Shown: positions 11,690 through 20,334 of the stretch, one piece after another
Layout: the number at the start of each line of letters is the position of its first letter
Position numbering within the stretch: the first letter of the stretch is position 1
Position numbers and translations under genes: made by a program
DNA from: Burkholderiales bacterium
GTDB taxonomy: Bacteria > Pseudomonadota > Gammaproteobacteria > Burkholderiales > Burkholderiaceae_C
Assembly: GCA_016213205.1 (NCBI GenBank)
Contig: JACRAZ010000016.1
Span: 1-64,000 of the forward strand
Direction of reading: 5' to 3'
Length of the DNA stretch: 64,000 nt
The notes under the pieces: generated by a model
Database searches by the model: none
Seen by the model: only the letters and a program-made list of their open reading frames with translations
What the model was told of the DNA's origin: nothing

Positions 11690-13216
11690 ATGAAGAAACT
11701 CATTGCTTCACTGGCCCTGGGCCTGGCGGTGCTCGGCTTCTCGGGTGCCGTGCTGGCCCAGGACGCCGCCGCTTCGGCGCCGGCGGCCATGGCCTCGGCC
11801 GCCGCCGCCCCCGTGGCCGAGGCGGCTTCGGCCGCTGCCGCACCGGCGGCTGCGGCCCCCGCTGCTGCCGCTTCGGCGGCGCCCGCTCCGGTGGCCAACA
11901 AGGGCGACAACGCCTGGATGCTGGTCTCCACCCTGCTGGTCATCATGATGACCGTGCCCGGCCTGGCGCTGTTCTACGGCGGCCTGGTGCGCAGCAAGAA
12001 CATGCTGTCGGTGCTGATGCAGGTGATGGTCACGTTCTCGCTGATCGTCGTGCTGTGGGCCATCTACGGCTACAGCCTGGCCTTCACCGAGGGCAACGCC
12101 TTCGTCGGCGGCCTTGACCGGCTGTTCCTGAAGGGCGTGTTCGATCCGGCCGCGGGCAGCTTCGCGATGGCCGCCACCTTCAGCAAGGGGGTCTACATCC
12201 CCGAGCTGTTGTTCGCCGCCTTCCAGGCCACCTTTGCCGGCATCACCTGCTGCCTGATCGTCGGTGCCTTCGCCGAGCGCATCAAGTTCAGCGCGGTGCT
12301 GCTGTTCATGGTGCTGTGGTTCACCTTCAGCTACACGCCGGTCGCGCACATGGTCTGGTACTGGATGGGCCCGGACGCCTACACCGGCAAGGAAGTGGTC
12401 GACGCGATGAACGCCAAGGCCGGCTACCTGTGGCAGATGGGTGCGCTGGACTTCGCCGGCGGCACCGTGGTGCACATCAACGCGGCCGTCGCCGGCATCG
12501 TCGGTGCGTTCATGATCGGCAAGCGCGTGGGCTACGGCAAGGAAGCCATGGCGCCGCACAGCCTGCCGCTCACGATGGTGGGTGCCTCGCTGCTGTGGGT
12601 GGGCTGGTTCGGCTTCAACGCCGGCTCGGCGCTCGAAGCGGGCAACTCGGCCGTGCTGGCCTTCATGAACACCTTCACCGCCACCGCTGCCGCGGTGCTG
12701 GCCTGGTGCCTGGGTGAAGCCATGCTGCGTGGCAAGGCCTCGATGCTGGGTGCGGCCTCGGGTGCCGTGGCCGGCCTGGTGGCCATCACGCCGGCAGCGG
12801 GCAACGTGGGCCTGATGGGCGCGATCGTCATCGGCTTCGTCGCCGGCTTCGCCTGCCTGTGGGGCGTGAACGGCCTGAAGCGCCTGCTCGGCGCGGACGA
12901 CTCGCTGGACGTGTTCGGCGTGCACGGCGTGGGCGGCATCGTCGGTGCGCTGCTCACCGGCGTGTTCAACACCCAGGACCTCGGCGGCCCGGGCCTGGTG
13001 ACCGACTGGGTCACCGCCACCGTGGGCTCCAACCCGATCGGCGCGCAGGTCTGGATCCAGCTCAAGGCCGTGTTGCTGACGGTGCTCTGGTCCGGCGTGG
13101 TGGCGGCGGTCTCGTACAAGATCGTCGACCTGGTGATCGGCCTGCGTGTCACCGAAGAGGAAGAGCGCGAAGGCCTGGACATCAGCTCGCACGGCGAGAC
13201 GGCGTACAGCAAGTAA
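11690..13216 (+). CDS. amtB: Ammonium transporter AmtB
   Basis: This 508-aa Amt/Rh channel has a signal peptide (MKKLIASLALGLAVLGFSGAVLAQ) and about eleven membrane helices. Family marks include DNAWMLVSTLLVIMMTVPGLALFYGGLVRSKN, the HMVWYWMGPDAY region, the pore histidine stretch GGTVVHINAAVAGIVGA and DVFGVHGVGGIVGA. Between the signal and the first helix there is an unusual segment of about 45 residues, almost entirely Ala with some Pro/Ser (residues about 25-70), which should lie in the periplasm. It is the last gene of the porin-glnK-amtB operon, and a strong terminator follows. GlnK is expected to gate it from the cytoplasmic side. Confidence 0.95.
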   Translation: MKKLIASLALGLAVLGFSGAVLAQDAAASAPAAMASAAAAPVAEAASAAAAPAAAAPAAAASAAPAPVANKGDNAWMLVSTLLVIMMTVPGLALFYGGLVRSKNMLSVLMQVMVTFSLIVVLWAIYGYSLAFTEGNAFVGGLDRLFLKGVFDPAAGSFAMAATFSKGVYIPELLFAAFQATFAGITCCLIVGAFAERIKFSAVLLFMVLWFTFSYTPVAHMVWYWMGPDAYTGKEVVDAMNAKAGYLWQMGALDFAGGTVVHINAAVAGIVGAFMIGKRVGYGKEAMAPHSLPLTMVGASLLWVGWFGFNAGSALEAGNSAVLAFMNTFTATAAAVLAWCLGEAMLRGKASMLGAASGAVAGLVAITPAAGNVGLMGAIVIGFVAGFACLWGVNGLKRLLGADDSLDVFGVHGVGGIVGALLTGVFNTQDLGGPGLVTDWVTATVGSNPIGAQVWIQLKAVLLTVLWSGVVAAVSYKIVDLVIGLRVTEEEEREGLDISSHGETAYSK

Positions 13217-13242
13217 GCGCCACACCGGCTGCGGCCGACAAG

Positions 13243-13270
13243 GGGGCTGCCTGCGGGCAGCCCCTTTTTT
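13243..13270 (+). terminator. Rho-independent terminator after amtB
   Basis: The stem GGGGCTGCC (13243-13251) pairs with GGCAGCCCC (13256-13264) around a short loop and is followed directly by six T residues. It closes the nitrogen operon before gshA. Confidence 0.9.
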
Positions 13271-13361
13271 CATGGGGGCGCGTCCGGCCGGGGCCTTGCC
13301 TTTGGCGCCGCGGGCACCAGCTTCCTACAATCCTTCGTCCGCCCTCCGTCAGGCCGTCCCC

Positions 13362-14657
13362 ATGGTTCCCCACCTCATCACTGCGCTCACCGGCCCGATC
13401 AACGAGCTGGAGGCGCGCATCCTCGAATCGATGCCGGCCATCGAGCGCTGGTTCCGCCTCGAATGGATGGAGCACACGCCGCCGTTCTACACCGCGGTGG
13501 ACATCCGCAATGCCGGCTTCAAGCTGGCGCCGGTGGACACCAACCTGTTCCCCGGCGGCTTCAACAACCTCACGCCCGAGATGCTGCCGCTGGCGGTGCA
13601 GGCGGCGATGGCGGCCATCGAGAAGATCTGCCCCGAGGCCAAGAACCTGCTGCTGATCCCGGACAACCAGATCCGCAACACCTTCTACCTGACCCACATC
13701 CGGCGGCTGGTCCAGATCTTCACGCAGGCCGGCCTCAACGTGCGCCTGGGCTCGCTGGACCCGGCGCTGAAGGAGCCCACCACGCTGGCGCTGCCCGATG
13801 GCAGCGAACTGGCGCTGGAGCCGCTGCTGCGCACCCGCGGGCGGCTGGGGCTGAAGAACTTCGACCCCTGCACCATCCTGCTGAACAACGACCTGGCCGA
13901 TGGCGTCCCGCAGGTGCTGCAGGGCCTGCACGAGCAGTACCTGCTGCCGCCGCTGCACGCGGGCTGGTCGGCCCGCCGCAGGAGCAAGCACTTCAACAGC
14001 TACGAGGAAGTGGCCAAGAAGTTCGCCAAGCTGCTGGGCATGGACCCCTGGCTGATCAACCCGATGTTCGCCCAGTGCGGCGAGCTGAACTTCTCATCGG
14101 CCTCCGGGCTGGACTGTGTGCAGAGCAGCGTCGATGCGTTGCTGACCAAGATCCGCCGCAAGCACAAGGAATACGGCATCGCCGAAAAGCCCTTCGTGGT
14201 GGTGAAGGCCGACGTGGGCACGCAGGGCTTCGGCCTCGTGACGGTGCGCGACGCGAAGGAACTCGAAGCCGCCGGCAGCCGCGCGGTGGAGGCGCTGCGC
14301 ACGCTCGATGCCGAACACCCGCTGGGCGACGTGATCATCCAGGAAGGCGTGCCCACCTACGAACGCGTGAACGACGCGGTGGCCGAGCCGGTGGTCTACA
14401 TGATCGACCGCTACGTGGTGGGCGGTTTCTACCGCGTGCATGCCGAGCGCGGCGTCGACGAGAACCTCAATGCCCCCGGCTCGCGCTACGTGCCGCTGGC
14501 CTTTGCCGAGAGCCACCACCTGCCGCGCCTGGGCGAGAAGCCGGGCGCCAGCGCGCCGAACCGCTTCTACATGTACGGCGTGATCGGCCGGCTCGCGATG
14601 CTGGCCGCCAGCTACGAGCTCGAGGCCACCGACCCGGACGCCGAGGTCTACGACTGA
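13362..14657 (+). CDS. gshA: Glutamate-cysteine ligase, proteobacterial type III
   Basis: This 431-aa enzyme makes gamma-glutamylcysteine from Glu, Cys and ATP, the first step of glutathione synthesis. It matches the form found in betaproteobacteria and acidithiobacilli rather than the E. coli type. Marks include LTGPINELEARIL, the DIRNAGFKLAPVDTNLFPGGFNNL segment near residue 50 and the ATP-grasp-like stretch KPFVVVKADVGTQGFGLVTVRD near residue 280. In many relatives gshB follows at once, but here an AraC regulator lies downstream. Its position after glnK-amtB agrees with synteny in Burkholderiales. ATG 13362 gives the conserved N-terminus. Confidence 0.92.
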   Translation: MVPHLITALTGPINELEARILESMPAIERWFRLEWMEHTPPFYTAVDIRNAGFKLAPVDTNLFPGGFNNLTPEMLPLAVQAAMAAIEKICPEAKNLLLIPDNQIRNTFYLTHIRRLVQIFTQAGLNVRLGSLDPALKEPTTLALPDGSELALEPLLRTRGRLGLKNFDPCTILLNNDLADGVPQVLQGLHEQYLLPPLHAGWSARRRSKHFNSYEEVAKKFAKLLGMDPWLINPMFAQCGELNFSSASGLDCVQSSVDALLTKIRRKHKEYGIAEKPFVVVKADVGTQGFGLVTVRDAKELEAAGSRAVEALRTLDAEHPLGDVIIQEGVPTYERVNDAVAEPVVYMIDRYVVGGFYRVHAERGVDENLNAPGSRYVPLAFAESHHLPRLGEKPGASAPNRFYMYGVIGRLAMLAASYELEATDPDAEVYD

Positions 14658-14731
14658 CCCGGCCCCGCGGGCCTGCCCGCTTGCGAAGCCCGCGGTGGCG
14701 GCAGCACACTGTCCGGCCCCGAAGGAAGGCC

Positions 14732-15628
14732 ATGCACGCCAGCGAGATCGTCGTCACCAAGGACCAGCGCCTGCAGGCGCTCGCGTCCCAGCCCGCCTAC
14801 CGGCCCCAGGACCTGGTCCACTGGACGGGCCTGCGGCTGGCCCAGTTCCGCCTGCCCGAGCGGGTGCACGACCGCCACATCCACGGCGCGCACCCGATCA
14901 TCACGCTGCTGCGCAGCGGCCGCACCGAATCGCACCTGCGTTATGGCCAGCGCGAGGTGAACACCCAGTGCCGCGCCGGCGAGCTGATGTGCTACCGCGG
15001 CGGCCTGGAGATCGAGCAGGCCCGCTGGCAGGCCAGCGATGCCACGCTGTTGTCGGTGGAGCTGGACCCACAGCGCCTGCTGCACTGCGAGCAGGGCGAC
15101 GAGCGCCTGGCCCCCCCGGTGCTGGTGGGGGCACCGCGCTTCAGCGATGCGCGCCTGGCCGCCACGCTGCAGGCCTTGTGGGACGAGGTGATCGCCGGCT
15201 GCCCGCGCGGCCGGCTGTACGTGGACAGCCTCTCGCTCGGGCTGGCGAGCCAGGTGCACACCCGCTTCGGCGCGCTGCAGCCTGATCGCCGCGAGGCCGC
15301 CGCCCGGCTGACGCCGGCCCAGCGGGCCCATGTGCAGGCCTTCATCGAGGCCCACCTGGGCGAGCCCATCGGCCTGGTGGAGCTGGCGCAGGCCGCGGGC
15401 CTGAGCCGCTACCACTTTGCCCGGCTGTTCCGCAACACGCTGGGGCACAGCCCCTACCAGCACGTGCTGCAGCAGCGCGTGGCGCGCGCCCGCCGGCTGT
15501 TGCGCAACCGCGCGCTGTCCTTGAGCGAGGTGGCCCTGCGCACCGGGTTCGCGAGCCAGGCGCACTTCTCTGACACCTGCCGGCGGCTGCTGGGCAGCAC
15601 CCCGGGCGAGCTGCGCGCGCGCGGCTGA
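14732..15628 (+). CDS. AraC family transcriptional regulator
   Basis: This 298-aa protein has an N-terminal cupin-type sensing domain (about 1-180; HGAHPIITLLRSGRTESHLRYGQREVNTQCRAGELMCYRGG). The C-terminal double helix-turn-helix of the AraC/XylS family follows: helices in IGLVELAQAAGLSRYHFARLFRNTLGHSPYQHVLQQR, then the second motif LSEVALRTGFASQAHFSDTCRRLLGSTPGELR. GGAAGG sits just before ATG 14732. Its effector is unknown. The next gene on the same strand, 127 bases away, encodes a carboxylesterase lipoprotein that could be its target. Confidence 0.9.
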   Translation: MHASEIVVTKDQRLQALASQPAYRPQDLVHWTGLRLAQFRLPERVHDRHIHGAHPIITLLRSGRTESHLRYGQREVNTQCRAGELMCYRGGLEIEQARWQASDATLLSVELDPQRLLHCEQGDERLAPPVLVGAPRFSDARLAATLQALWDEVIAGCPRGRLYVDSLSLGLASQVHTRFGALQPDRREAAARLTPAQRAHVQAFIEAHLGEPIGLVELAQAAGLSRYHFARLFRNTLGHSPYQHVLQQRVARARRLLRNRALSLSEVALRTGFASQAHFSDTCRRLLGSTPGELRARG

Positions 15629-15755
15629 TCCGGGTTAGCCCGGGGCCGGTGCGCAAGAAACTGGAAGACCCGGCCGGATGGGCCCGCCTAGAGTGCGGCC
15701 GACGCTGCGCGGCCCCCCGTGCCGGCGGCGCACCGACCTGCCTGGAGACTTCTGC

Positions 15756-17444
15756 ATGAGACCGCAATCCTTTTCCGCCCGCCACGGCCACCCCGGGGCT
15801 GCCCGGCGCCTGCTGGCCTGCCTGTCCGCCCTGGCCATCGGCCTGGGGCTCGCCGCCTGCGGCTCCGACGACGACCTGCCGCTGCAGGTGAGCACGCGCC
15901 AGGGCGCCGTCGAAGGCCTCGAAACGGACACCGGCTACCAGTACCTGGGCATCCCCTACGCGGCGCCGCCGGTGGGCGCGTTGCGCTGGGCGGCACCGCA
16001 GCCGGCCGCGTCCTGGAGCGGCATCCGCCCGGCCCAGGCCTACGGCAACCATTGCCCTCAGGCCCCCACGCCGGGCATGGGCTACGGCTTTGCCGGCGGC
16101 CAGGAAGACTGCCTGTACCTCAACGTGTTCCGTCCCAAGAAGCCCGGCCCGCACCCGGTGATGGTGTGGATCCACGGTGGCGCCTTCGTGCTGGGGCGCA
16201 GCAACAGCTACACCCCCACCCGGATGGTGGAGCGGGACGTGGTGGTGGTGACGCTGAACTACCGCCTCGGCTCGCTGGGCTACCTGTCGCACCCGGCCCT
16301 GGCCGATGCCCAGGGCCGTTCGGGCAACTACGGTTTCCTGGACCAGATCGCGGCGCTGAAGTGGGTGCAGGCCAACATCGCCAGCTTCGGCGGTGACCCG
16401 AACAACGTCACGCTGTTCGGCCAGAGCGCCGGGGGCTTGAGCGTGCAGGCCCAGCTGGCCTCGCCGCTGGCCAAGGGCCTGTTCCACAAGGCCATCGTGC
16501 AAAGCGCGCCGGGCCTGACCCTGCAAAGCCAGGCCGCGGCCAACACCCTGGGCGCCACCATCGCGGCACGTGCGCCGGCCCCGGCCGTGCCGGCCCGCGG
16601 CGCGACGCCGGCGGTGGCCGCCGTCACCGGCTTCAACTGCCCGAACGACGCCAAGGCCGCGAGCTGCCTGCGTGGCCTGTCGGTGGACTACATCATCGCG
16701 AACCAGCCGGGCTCGTTCTCGCCGGTGAACCAACCGGTGGTCGACGGCAACTTCCTCACCCAGGACATGTACGCGGCCTTTGACGCCGGCAACTTCAACA
16801 AGGTGCCGATCATGTCGGGCACGGTCCACGACGAGTTCACCTCGTTCATGGGCCAGACCGAGCTGCGCAACGGCGCGCCGATGTCCGCTGCGGCCTACCC
16901 GTTCGCGCTGGCCGGCCAGTTCACCTCGCCCCCGGCGCCGGCGGGCTTTGCCACGCTGCTGGCCACGCAGATCTACCCGCTGAGCGCCTACCCCGGCAGC
17001 ACCGGCCCGAGCCTGGCCTTCAGCGCCGCGGTGGCCGACGGCCTGTTCTCCTGCGCCATGCGCAAGGCCACCAAGCAGTTCCAGAAGGCTGGCGTGCCGG
17101 TGTACTCGTACGAGTTCAACGACCCGAATGCGCCGATGACGCTGCAGCCGCTGGTGAGCTTCCCGTACAAGGCCTACCACGCCGCCGAGATCCAGTACCT
17201 GTTCGACGTGCCGGGCTCCACGCTCACCGCCGCCCAGAAGGCGCTGGCCGACACCCTGGTGGCGCAGTGGACGCAGTTCGCCCGCACTGGCAACCCGTCG
17301 GGGGCCGGCAACGTGGTGTGGCCCGCGTACGGAAGCACCGAGTCGGTGCTGAGCCTGGCGCCCGTGGGCACCGGTGCCGGCACCGTGGTGACCACCGGCT
17401 TCGCGGCCGACCACAAGTGCGCCATCTGGACGCCGGGCGTCTGA
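15756..17444 (+). CDS. Carboxylesterase/lipase family lipoprotein (type B)
   Basis: This 562-aa alpha/beta hydrolase has a signal ending in lipobox LAAC (Cys35), so it is probably a surface or periplasm-facing lipoprotein. Type-B carboxylesterase signatures are clear: EDCLYLNVFRP, the oxyanion-hole region PVMVWIHGGAFVLGRSN, and the nucleophile elbow FGQSAGG with Ser224. A catalytic Glu is expected in the SGTVHDEFTSFMG region and a His near AYHAAEIQYLFD. Four further cysteines (NCPNDAKAASC, SCAMRK and near the C-terminus) may form disulfides. The ester substrate is unknown. A strong terminator follows and an AraC regulator precedes. Confidence 0.92.
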   Translation: MRPQSFSARHGHPGAARRLLACLSALAIGLGLAACGSDDDLPLQVSTRQGAVEGLETDTGYQYLGIPYAAPPVGALRWAAPQPAASWSGIRPAQAYGNHCPQAPTPGMGYGFAGGQEDCLYLNVFRPKKPGPHPVMVWIHGGAFVLGRSNSYTPTRMVERDVVVVTLNYRLGSLGYLSHPALADAQGRSGNYGFLDQIAALKWVQANIASFGGDPNNVTLFGQSAGGLSVQAQLASPLAKGLFHKAIVQSAPGLTLQSQAAANTLGATIAARAPAPAVPARGATPAVAAVTGFNCPNDAKAASCLRGLSVDYIIANQPGSFSPVNQPVVDGNFLTQDMYAAFDAGNFNKVPIMSGTVHDEFTSFMGQTELRNGAPMSAAAYPFALAGQFTSPPAPAGFATLLATQIYPLSAYPGSTGPSLAFSAAVADGLFSCAMRKATKQFQKAGVPVYSYEFNDPNAPMTLQPLVSFPYKAYHAAEIQYLFDVPGSTLTAAQKALADTLVAQWTQFARTGNPSGAGNVVWPAYGSTESVLSLAPVGTGAGTVVTTGFAADHKCAIWTPGV

Positions 17445-17464
17445 GGTTTCAGGCCCCCGCCCGA

Positions 17465-17487
17465 ACCCGCCGCCCGGCGGGTTTTTT
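17465..17487 (+). terminator. Rho-independent terminator after carboxylesterase
   Basis: ACCCGCCG (17465-17472) pairs with CGGCGGGT (17475-17482) and runs into six T residues. It ends the esterase transcript. Confidence 0.88.
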
Positions 17488-17627
17488 GCGCCGGGTGTGA
17501 CGGAGTGCGCCCCCGCTGGGCGAGCGCACTCGAAAAGCGGTGGTTGTTAACAGCCGCATGGCGCGGCCTCGCCTACAAAGAGGGCTCACGGGATGCAAAG
17601 CCCGACAGCCCACAGGAGAGGTCCACC

Positions 17628-17795
17628 ATGCTGCACGCCACCCTGGTCGAGATGCCGATCGAAACCGACAGCGAACGCGACCCCAGCACCCTGCTCGACG
17701 TGGAAGACCGCGCGGCGATGGCGCTGCTGCGCATGGTCACCGTCACCGCGCTGGCCATCGGCCTGCTCGGCCTGGTGGTGCGCTGGTTGGCCTGA
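17628..17795 (+). CDS. Small single-pass membrane protein, 55 aa
   Basis: This is a 55-aa ORF with a strong ribosome site (AGGAG, 17613-17618) at good spacing from ATG 17628. The first 33 residues are acidic and polar (EMPIETDSERDPSTLLDVED). The C-terminal 20 are one hydrophobic helix (MVTVTALAIGLLGLVVRWLA). It is preceded by the esterase terminator, so it has its own promoter. No family is recognised. The spacing, the Shine-Dalgarno and the clean amphiphilic layout argue that it is real. It resembles another small membrane protein at 27067-27198 in size and build, but not clearly in sequence. Confidence 0.6.
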   Translation: MLHATLVEMPIETDSERDPSTLLDVEDRAAMALLRMVTVTALAIGLLGLVVRWLA

Positions 17796-17923
17796 GCGCG
17801 CCGGGCCGCTCCCAAGCGCGAATCCCGGAGCGCTTTGCGCGGAGGGTAGTCCAGGGAGCGCCACGGTCGAACGCCGGCCGCACGGGCCGGCCAGACGCGG
17901 CGCCCGATGGCGCCGGCGCGGCG

Positions 17924-19012
17924 TCAGCCCCTGCTACGCGATGCGGCGGCCGGCGGTTCACGCCGCTTGAAGTCGGCCGGCACCTGCATCAGCGCCGGGT
18001 CGGGTTCACCGCGCCGCAGGTTGGTGAGCCGGTAGCGTGTTTCGCCGCTGCGCGGGTCGTAGTCGGTGGACGAGAGGGTCAGCAACAGGTCGGGTGAGCG
18101 CCACACCTCCCGCGTGATCACGATGGGCTTCTCGTTGCCCAGCTTGCCCGCCTCGATCGTCCAGGTGGTGCGTTCGCCGCCGGCGCGCAGGCCCTCGATC
18201 TCCTTGCTGCCCAGGGCCGTGAGCACACCCGGCCCGCGGGGGGCCAGTTGTCCGGCCCGGAACGCCAGCCCGAGCGGCAGCGGCAGGTCGGCACCGGCCT
18301 GGCCCGGCACCTCGCTGCGCAGGATCCGCACCTGCATCTCGTGCTTGCCGGCGCCCTCGGTGGTGACGACCACCGGCACCGGCGGCGCGGGGGGCGCCGG
18401 TGGCGTGGGCGGCACGGGCATGGCGCTGCCGGCGCCGGGCACCGCGCCGGCCGAGCCCTGCGCACGCATGCGCTCGGCCACGCCGCGCGCCCATTCGCGC
18501 ATGCGCTCGGCGTACTCGCGCCAGGCGCTGGTGTCGTGTTCCACCGTGGGCCAGCCGCCGGGGCCCGCCGCCAGGCCGAGGCGCCGCGCCGTGCGCTGCA
18601 CCGGGTCCAGCACCCAGCTCTCGCGTGCCACCGGGTCGCGCAGGTAGATGCGGCGGCGGCCGTCGCGCTCGACCTCCTGCCGGGTGCGGCCCTCGCCATC
18701 GCGGCACAGGCGGGTCTGCTGCCGCTTGACGATGCGGTTGCCGCCGGCGCCGCTGGCATCGGGCAGCCACTGCAGGGTTTCATGCACCGCATCGGCGCAA
18801 TAGGGCGCGCCCTTCACCGGGCGCTCGGCTTCCAGCGTGTCACCGATGAAGGCCTGGCCGTCGTCCAGCGCCAGTTCGAGCCGCGTCTGCAGGCTGGCCT
18901 CGGCCAGCTGTTCGGGCCATTCGGCCTCGCCGCCGGGCGCCGCCGCCACGGGCGTGGATGCCAGGGCCGTGGCCAGGCCGGCCGCGGCGGCCAGGGTGTG
19001 CAATCGGTTCAT
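17924..19012 (-). CDS. Exported protein of unknown function in ECF sigma operon
   Basis: This 362-aa protein has a Sec signal (MNRLHTLAAAAGLATALASTPVAAA). The start is set by the ribosome site: AGGAG lies six bases before the ATG at 19012, whereas it abuts the ATG at 19018. The body holds a conserved-looking segment ALDDGQAFIGDTLEAERPVKG and then basic strand-rich blocks (RIVKRQQTRLCRDGEGRTRQEVERDGRRRIYLRD). A Pro-rich hinge (VPPTPPAPPAPPVPVVV, about 210-225) leads to a C-terminal beta-rich part ending in TDYDPRSGETRYRLTNLRRGEPDP. It is the third gene after an ECF sigma factor and a membrane protein. It may be the envelope-side sensor or target of that pathway. No known family was recognised. 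Confidence 0.75.
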   Translation of the reverse strand: MNRLHTLAAAAGLATALASTPVAAAPGGEAEWPEQLAEASLQTRLELALDDGQAFIGDTLEAERPVKGAPYCADAVHETLQWLPDASGAGGNRIVKRQQTRLCRDGEGRTRQEVERDGRRRIYLRDPVARESWVLDPVQRTARRLGLAAGPGGWPTVEHDTSAWREYAERMREWARGVAERMRAQGSAGAVPGAGSAMPVPPTPPAPPAPPVPVVVTTEGAGKHEMQVRILRSEVPGQAGADLPLPLGLAFRAGQLAPRGPGVLTALGSKEIEGLRAGGERTTWTIEAGKLGNEKPIVITREVWRSPDLLLTLSSTDYDPRSGETRYRLTNLRRGEPDPALMQVPADFKRREPPAAASRSRG

Positions 19013-19025
19013 CGTCATCTCCTGC

Positions 19026-19517
19026 TCATGGATGGAGCACACGCACCGCGAGCACCTCGCCCGACGGATGCATCAACAGTTCGGCCGGCACCCGCTCGCC
19101 CACGCGGGAGGGGTCGACCGGCAACCCCAGCGCGGCCAGACGCTCACGCGGCAGCTCGGTGGGCACCAGCCAGGCGGCGGCGGCGCTGTCGCCGCGCATC
19201 AGCTGCTGCCAGCGTTCGGCACTGGCCACGTTCACGAAGGCCTCGCCGGCCTGCACCGGAAACTGCGCGCCGGGCGGGCCGTCCGGCGGCGCCAGCACCA
19301 TCAGCACCAGCGAGGCCGCGAGCGCCGCGCCGCACAGCGCGGCCCCAGACGCTGCCCAGGCCAGCCCGCGGCGCCAGGGTGATGCCGGCCGGGCCAGCGC
19401 CCGCCGCGCCGCTGCCGGCAGCGGCGGCGGGGCCACCGTGGCCAGGTCTTCGGCCAGGCGCCCGAGCGCGGCCGACAGCGGTTCAGGCCCCGGGCCGGGG
19501 TGTTCCGTCCTCGTCAT
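19026..19517 (-). CDS. Putative anti-sigma factor, single-pass membrane protein
   Basis: This 163-aa protein overlaps the sigma gene by four bases (ATGA), the classic coupling of a sigma factor to its anti-sigma factor. It has a cytosolic N-terminal part (about 1-48, EPLSAALGRLAEDLATVAPP), one membrane helix (about 50-75, GLAWAASGAALCGAALAASLVLMVLA) and a periplasmic C-terminal domain of about 85 residues. No zinc-binding His-x3-Cys-x2-Cys is present, so it is not a ZAS-type anti-sigma. The role is inferred from position and topology only. Confidence 0.6.
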   Translation of the reverse strand: MTRTEHPGPGPEPLSAALGRLAEDLATVAPPPLPAAARRALARPASPWRRGLAWAASGAALCGAALAASLVLMVLAPPDGPPGAQFPVQAGEAFVNVASAERWQQLMRGDSAAAAWLVPTELPRERLAALGLPVDPSRVGERVPAELLMHPSGEVLAVRVLHP

Positions 19518-20101
19518 CCTGCGTCTCCCTGCCCGGCGCCAAGGGCGGCGGCCAGGCGGTTGCGGCCGCGCAGCACGCGGGTGCGCAGCGTGTTCAGTTC
19601 GCAGCCGGCGATGCGGGCTGCCTCCGCATAGGCGCGGCCCTGCAGATCCACCAGCACCACCGCCTCGCGCTGCGGCCAGGGCAGCGCGCGCAGCGCGGCC
19701 CACAGCTGCTGCAGGTCCTGGCGCTGCACCAGCTGCTGTGCGGGGTCGGCGTCGTCATCCGGCCGCTGGGCCAGCAGTTCGTCGTCGACCTCGGCCTCGC
19801 GGCCGCTGCGGCGCCACGCGGCCAGCAGCGCATGGCGGGCCACGCCGGCCAGGTAGGCGCCCAGGCTGCCGCGGCCGGCATCGAAGGCCTGCGGCCGCTC
19901 GGCCAGCGCGACAAAGGCCTCCTGCGTGGCATCGGCCGCGGCCGCCGGCTCGCCGGCCAGCGCCAGCGCATAGCGGTACACCGCCGCCGCCTCCTGCCGG
20001 TACAGCGTGTCCAGCGCCCGCGTGTCGCCGCGCGCCAGCGCGCGCAGCAGGCTGGCGGTGTCGGCGCTCAGGCGGGGGGTCCAGGGCACGAAGGGCAGCA
20101 T
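19514..20101 (-). CDS. ECF-type RNA polymerase sigma factor
   Basis: This 195-aa protein has the two domains of an extracytoplasmic-function sigma factor. Region 2 (about 25-95) is DTLYRQEAAAVYRYALALAG...ATQEAFVALAERP. Region 4 (about 135-185) is LPWPQREAVVLVDLQGRAYAEAARIAGCELNTLRTRVLRGRNRL, with its helix-turn-helix. A short acidic linker (RPDDDADPAQQ) joins them. It heads an operon with a membrane anti-sigma candidate and an exported protein. ATG 20101 has GGGAGA 11 bases upstream. The operon is divergent from a LytS-type kinase operon, which suggests joint control of an envelope response. Confidence 0.9.
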   Translation of the reverse strand: MLPFVPWTPRLSADTASLLRALARGDTRALDTLYRQEAAAVYRYALALAGEPAAAADATQEAFVALAERPQAFDAGRGSLGAYLAGVARHALLAAWRRSGREAEVDDELLAQRPDDDADPAQQLVQRQDLQQLWAALRALPWPQREAVVLVDLQGRAYAEAARIAGCELNTLRTRVLRGRNRLAAALGAGQGDAG

Positions 20102-20118
20102 CGTCGGCGTCTCTCCCC

Positions 20119-20152
20119 GGGTATTGGCCGCAGCGGCCCCGAAAGTTCCCGC
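20119..20152 (-). promoter_or_regulatory. Possible ECF-type promoter of the sigma operon
   Basis: Reading leftward, GGGAACTTT (reverse complement of 20142-20150) resembles the GGAACTT -35 element recognised by RpoE-like ECF sigma factors. It lies about 40-50 bases before the sigma factor start, where an autoregulated promoter would be. No convincing -10 element was found at the expected spacing, so this is weak. Confidence 0.3.
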
Positions 20153-20334
20153 CACTGGTGCGGGCTGCGGGTAAACGCCAGGCGGCGCGCCGCCCGCGGG
20201 CCGACGGTCCCGGCCGTCGGCGCCGCGTGCGGCCTGTCCGGCCGCGGCTGCAGCGTGTCACATGGCCGGTGCATGCCGCCGGGGGTGTTGCGTACAGTCG
20301 GCCCCATGTCCTGCACCACTGCGCACCTCCAGCC

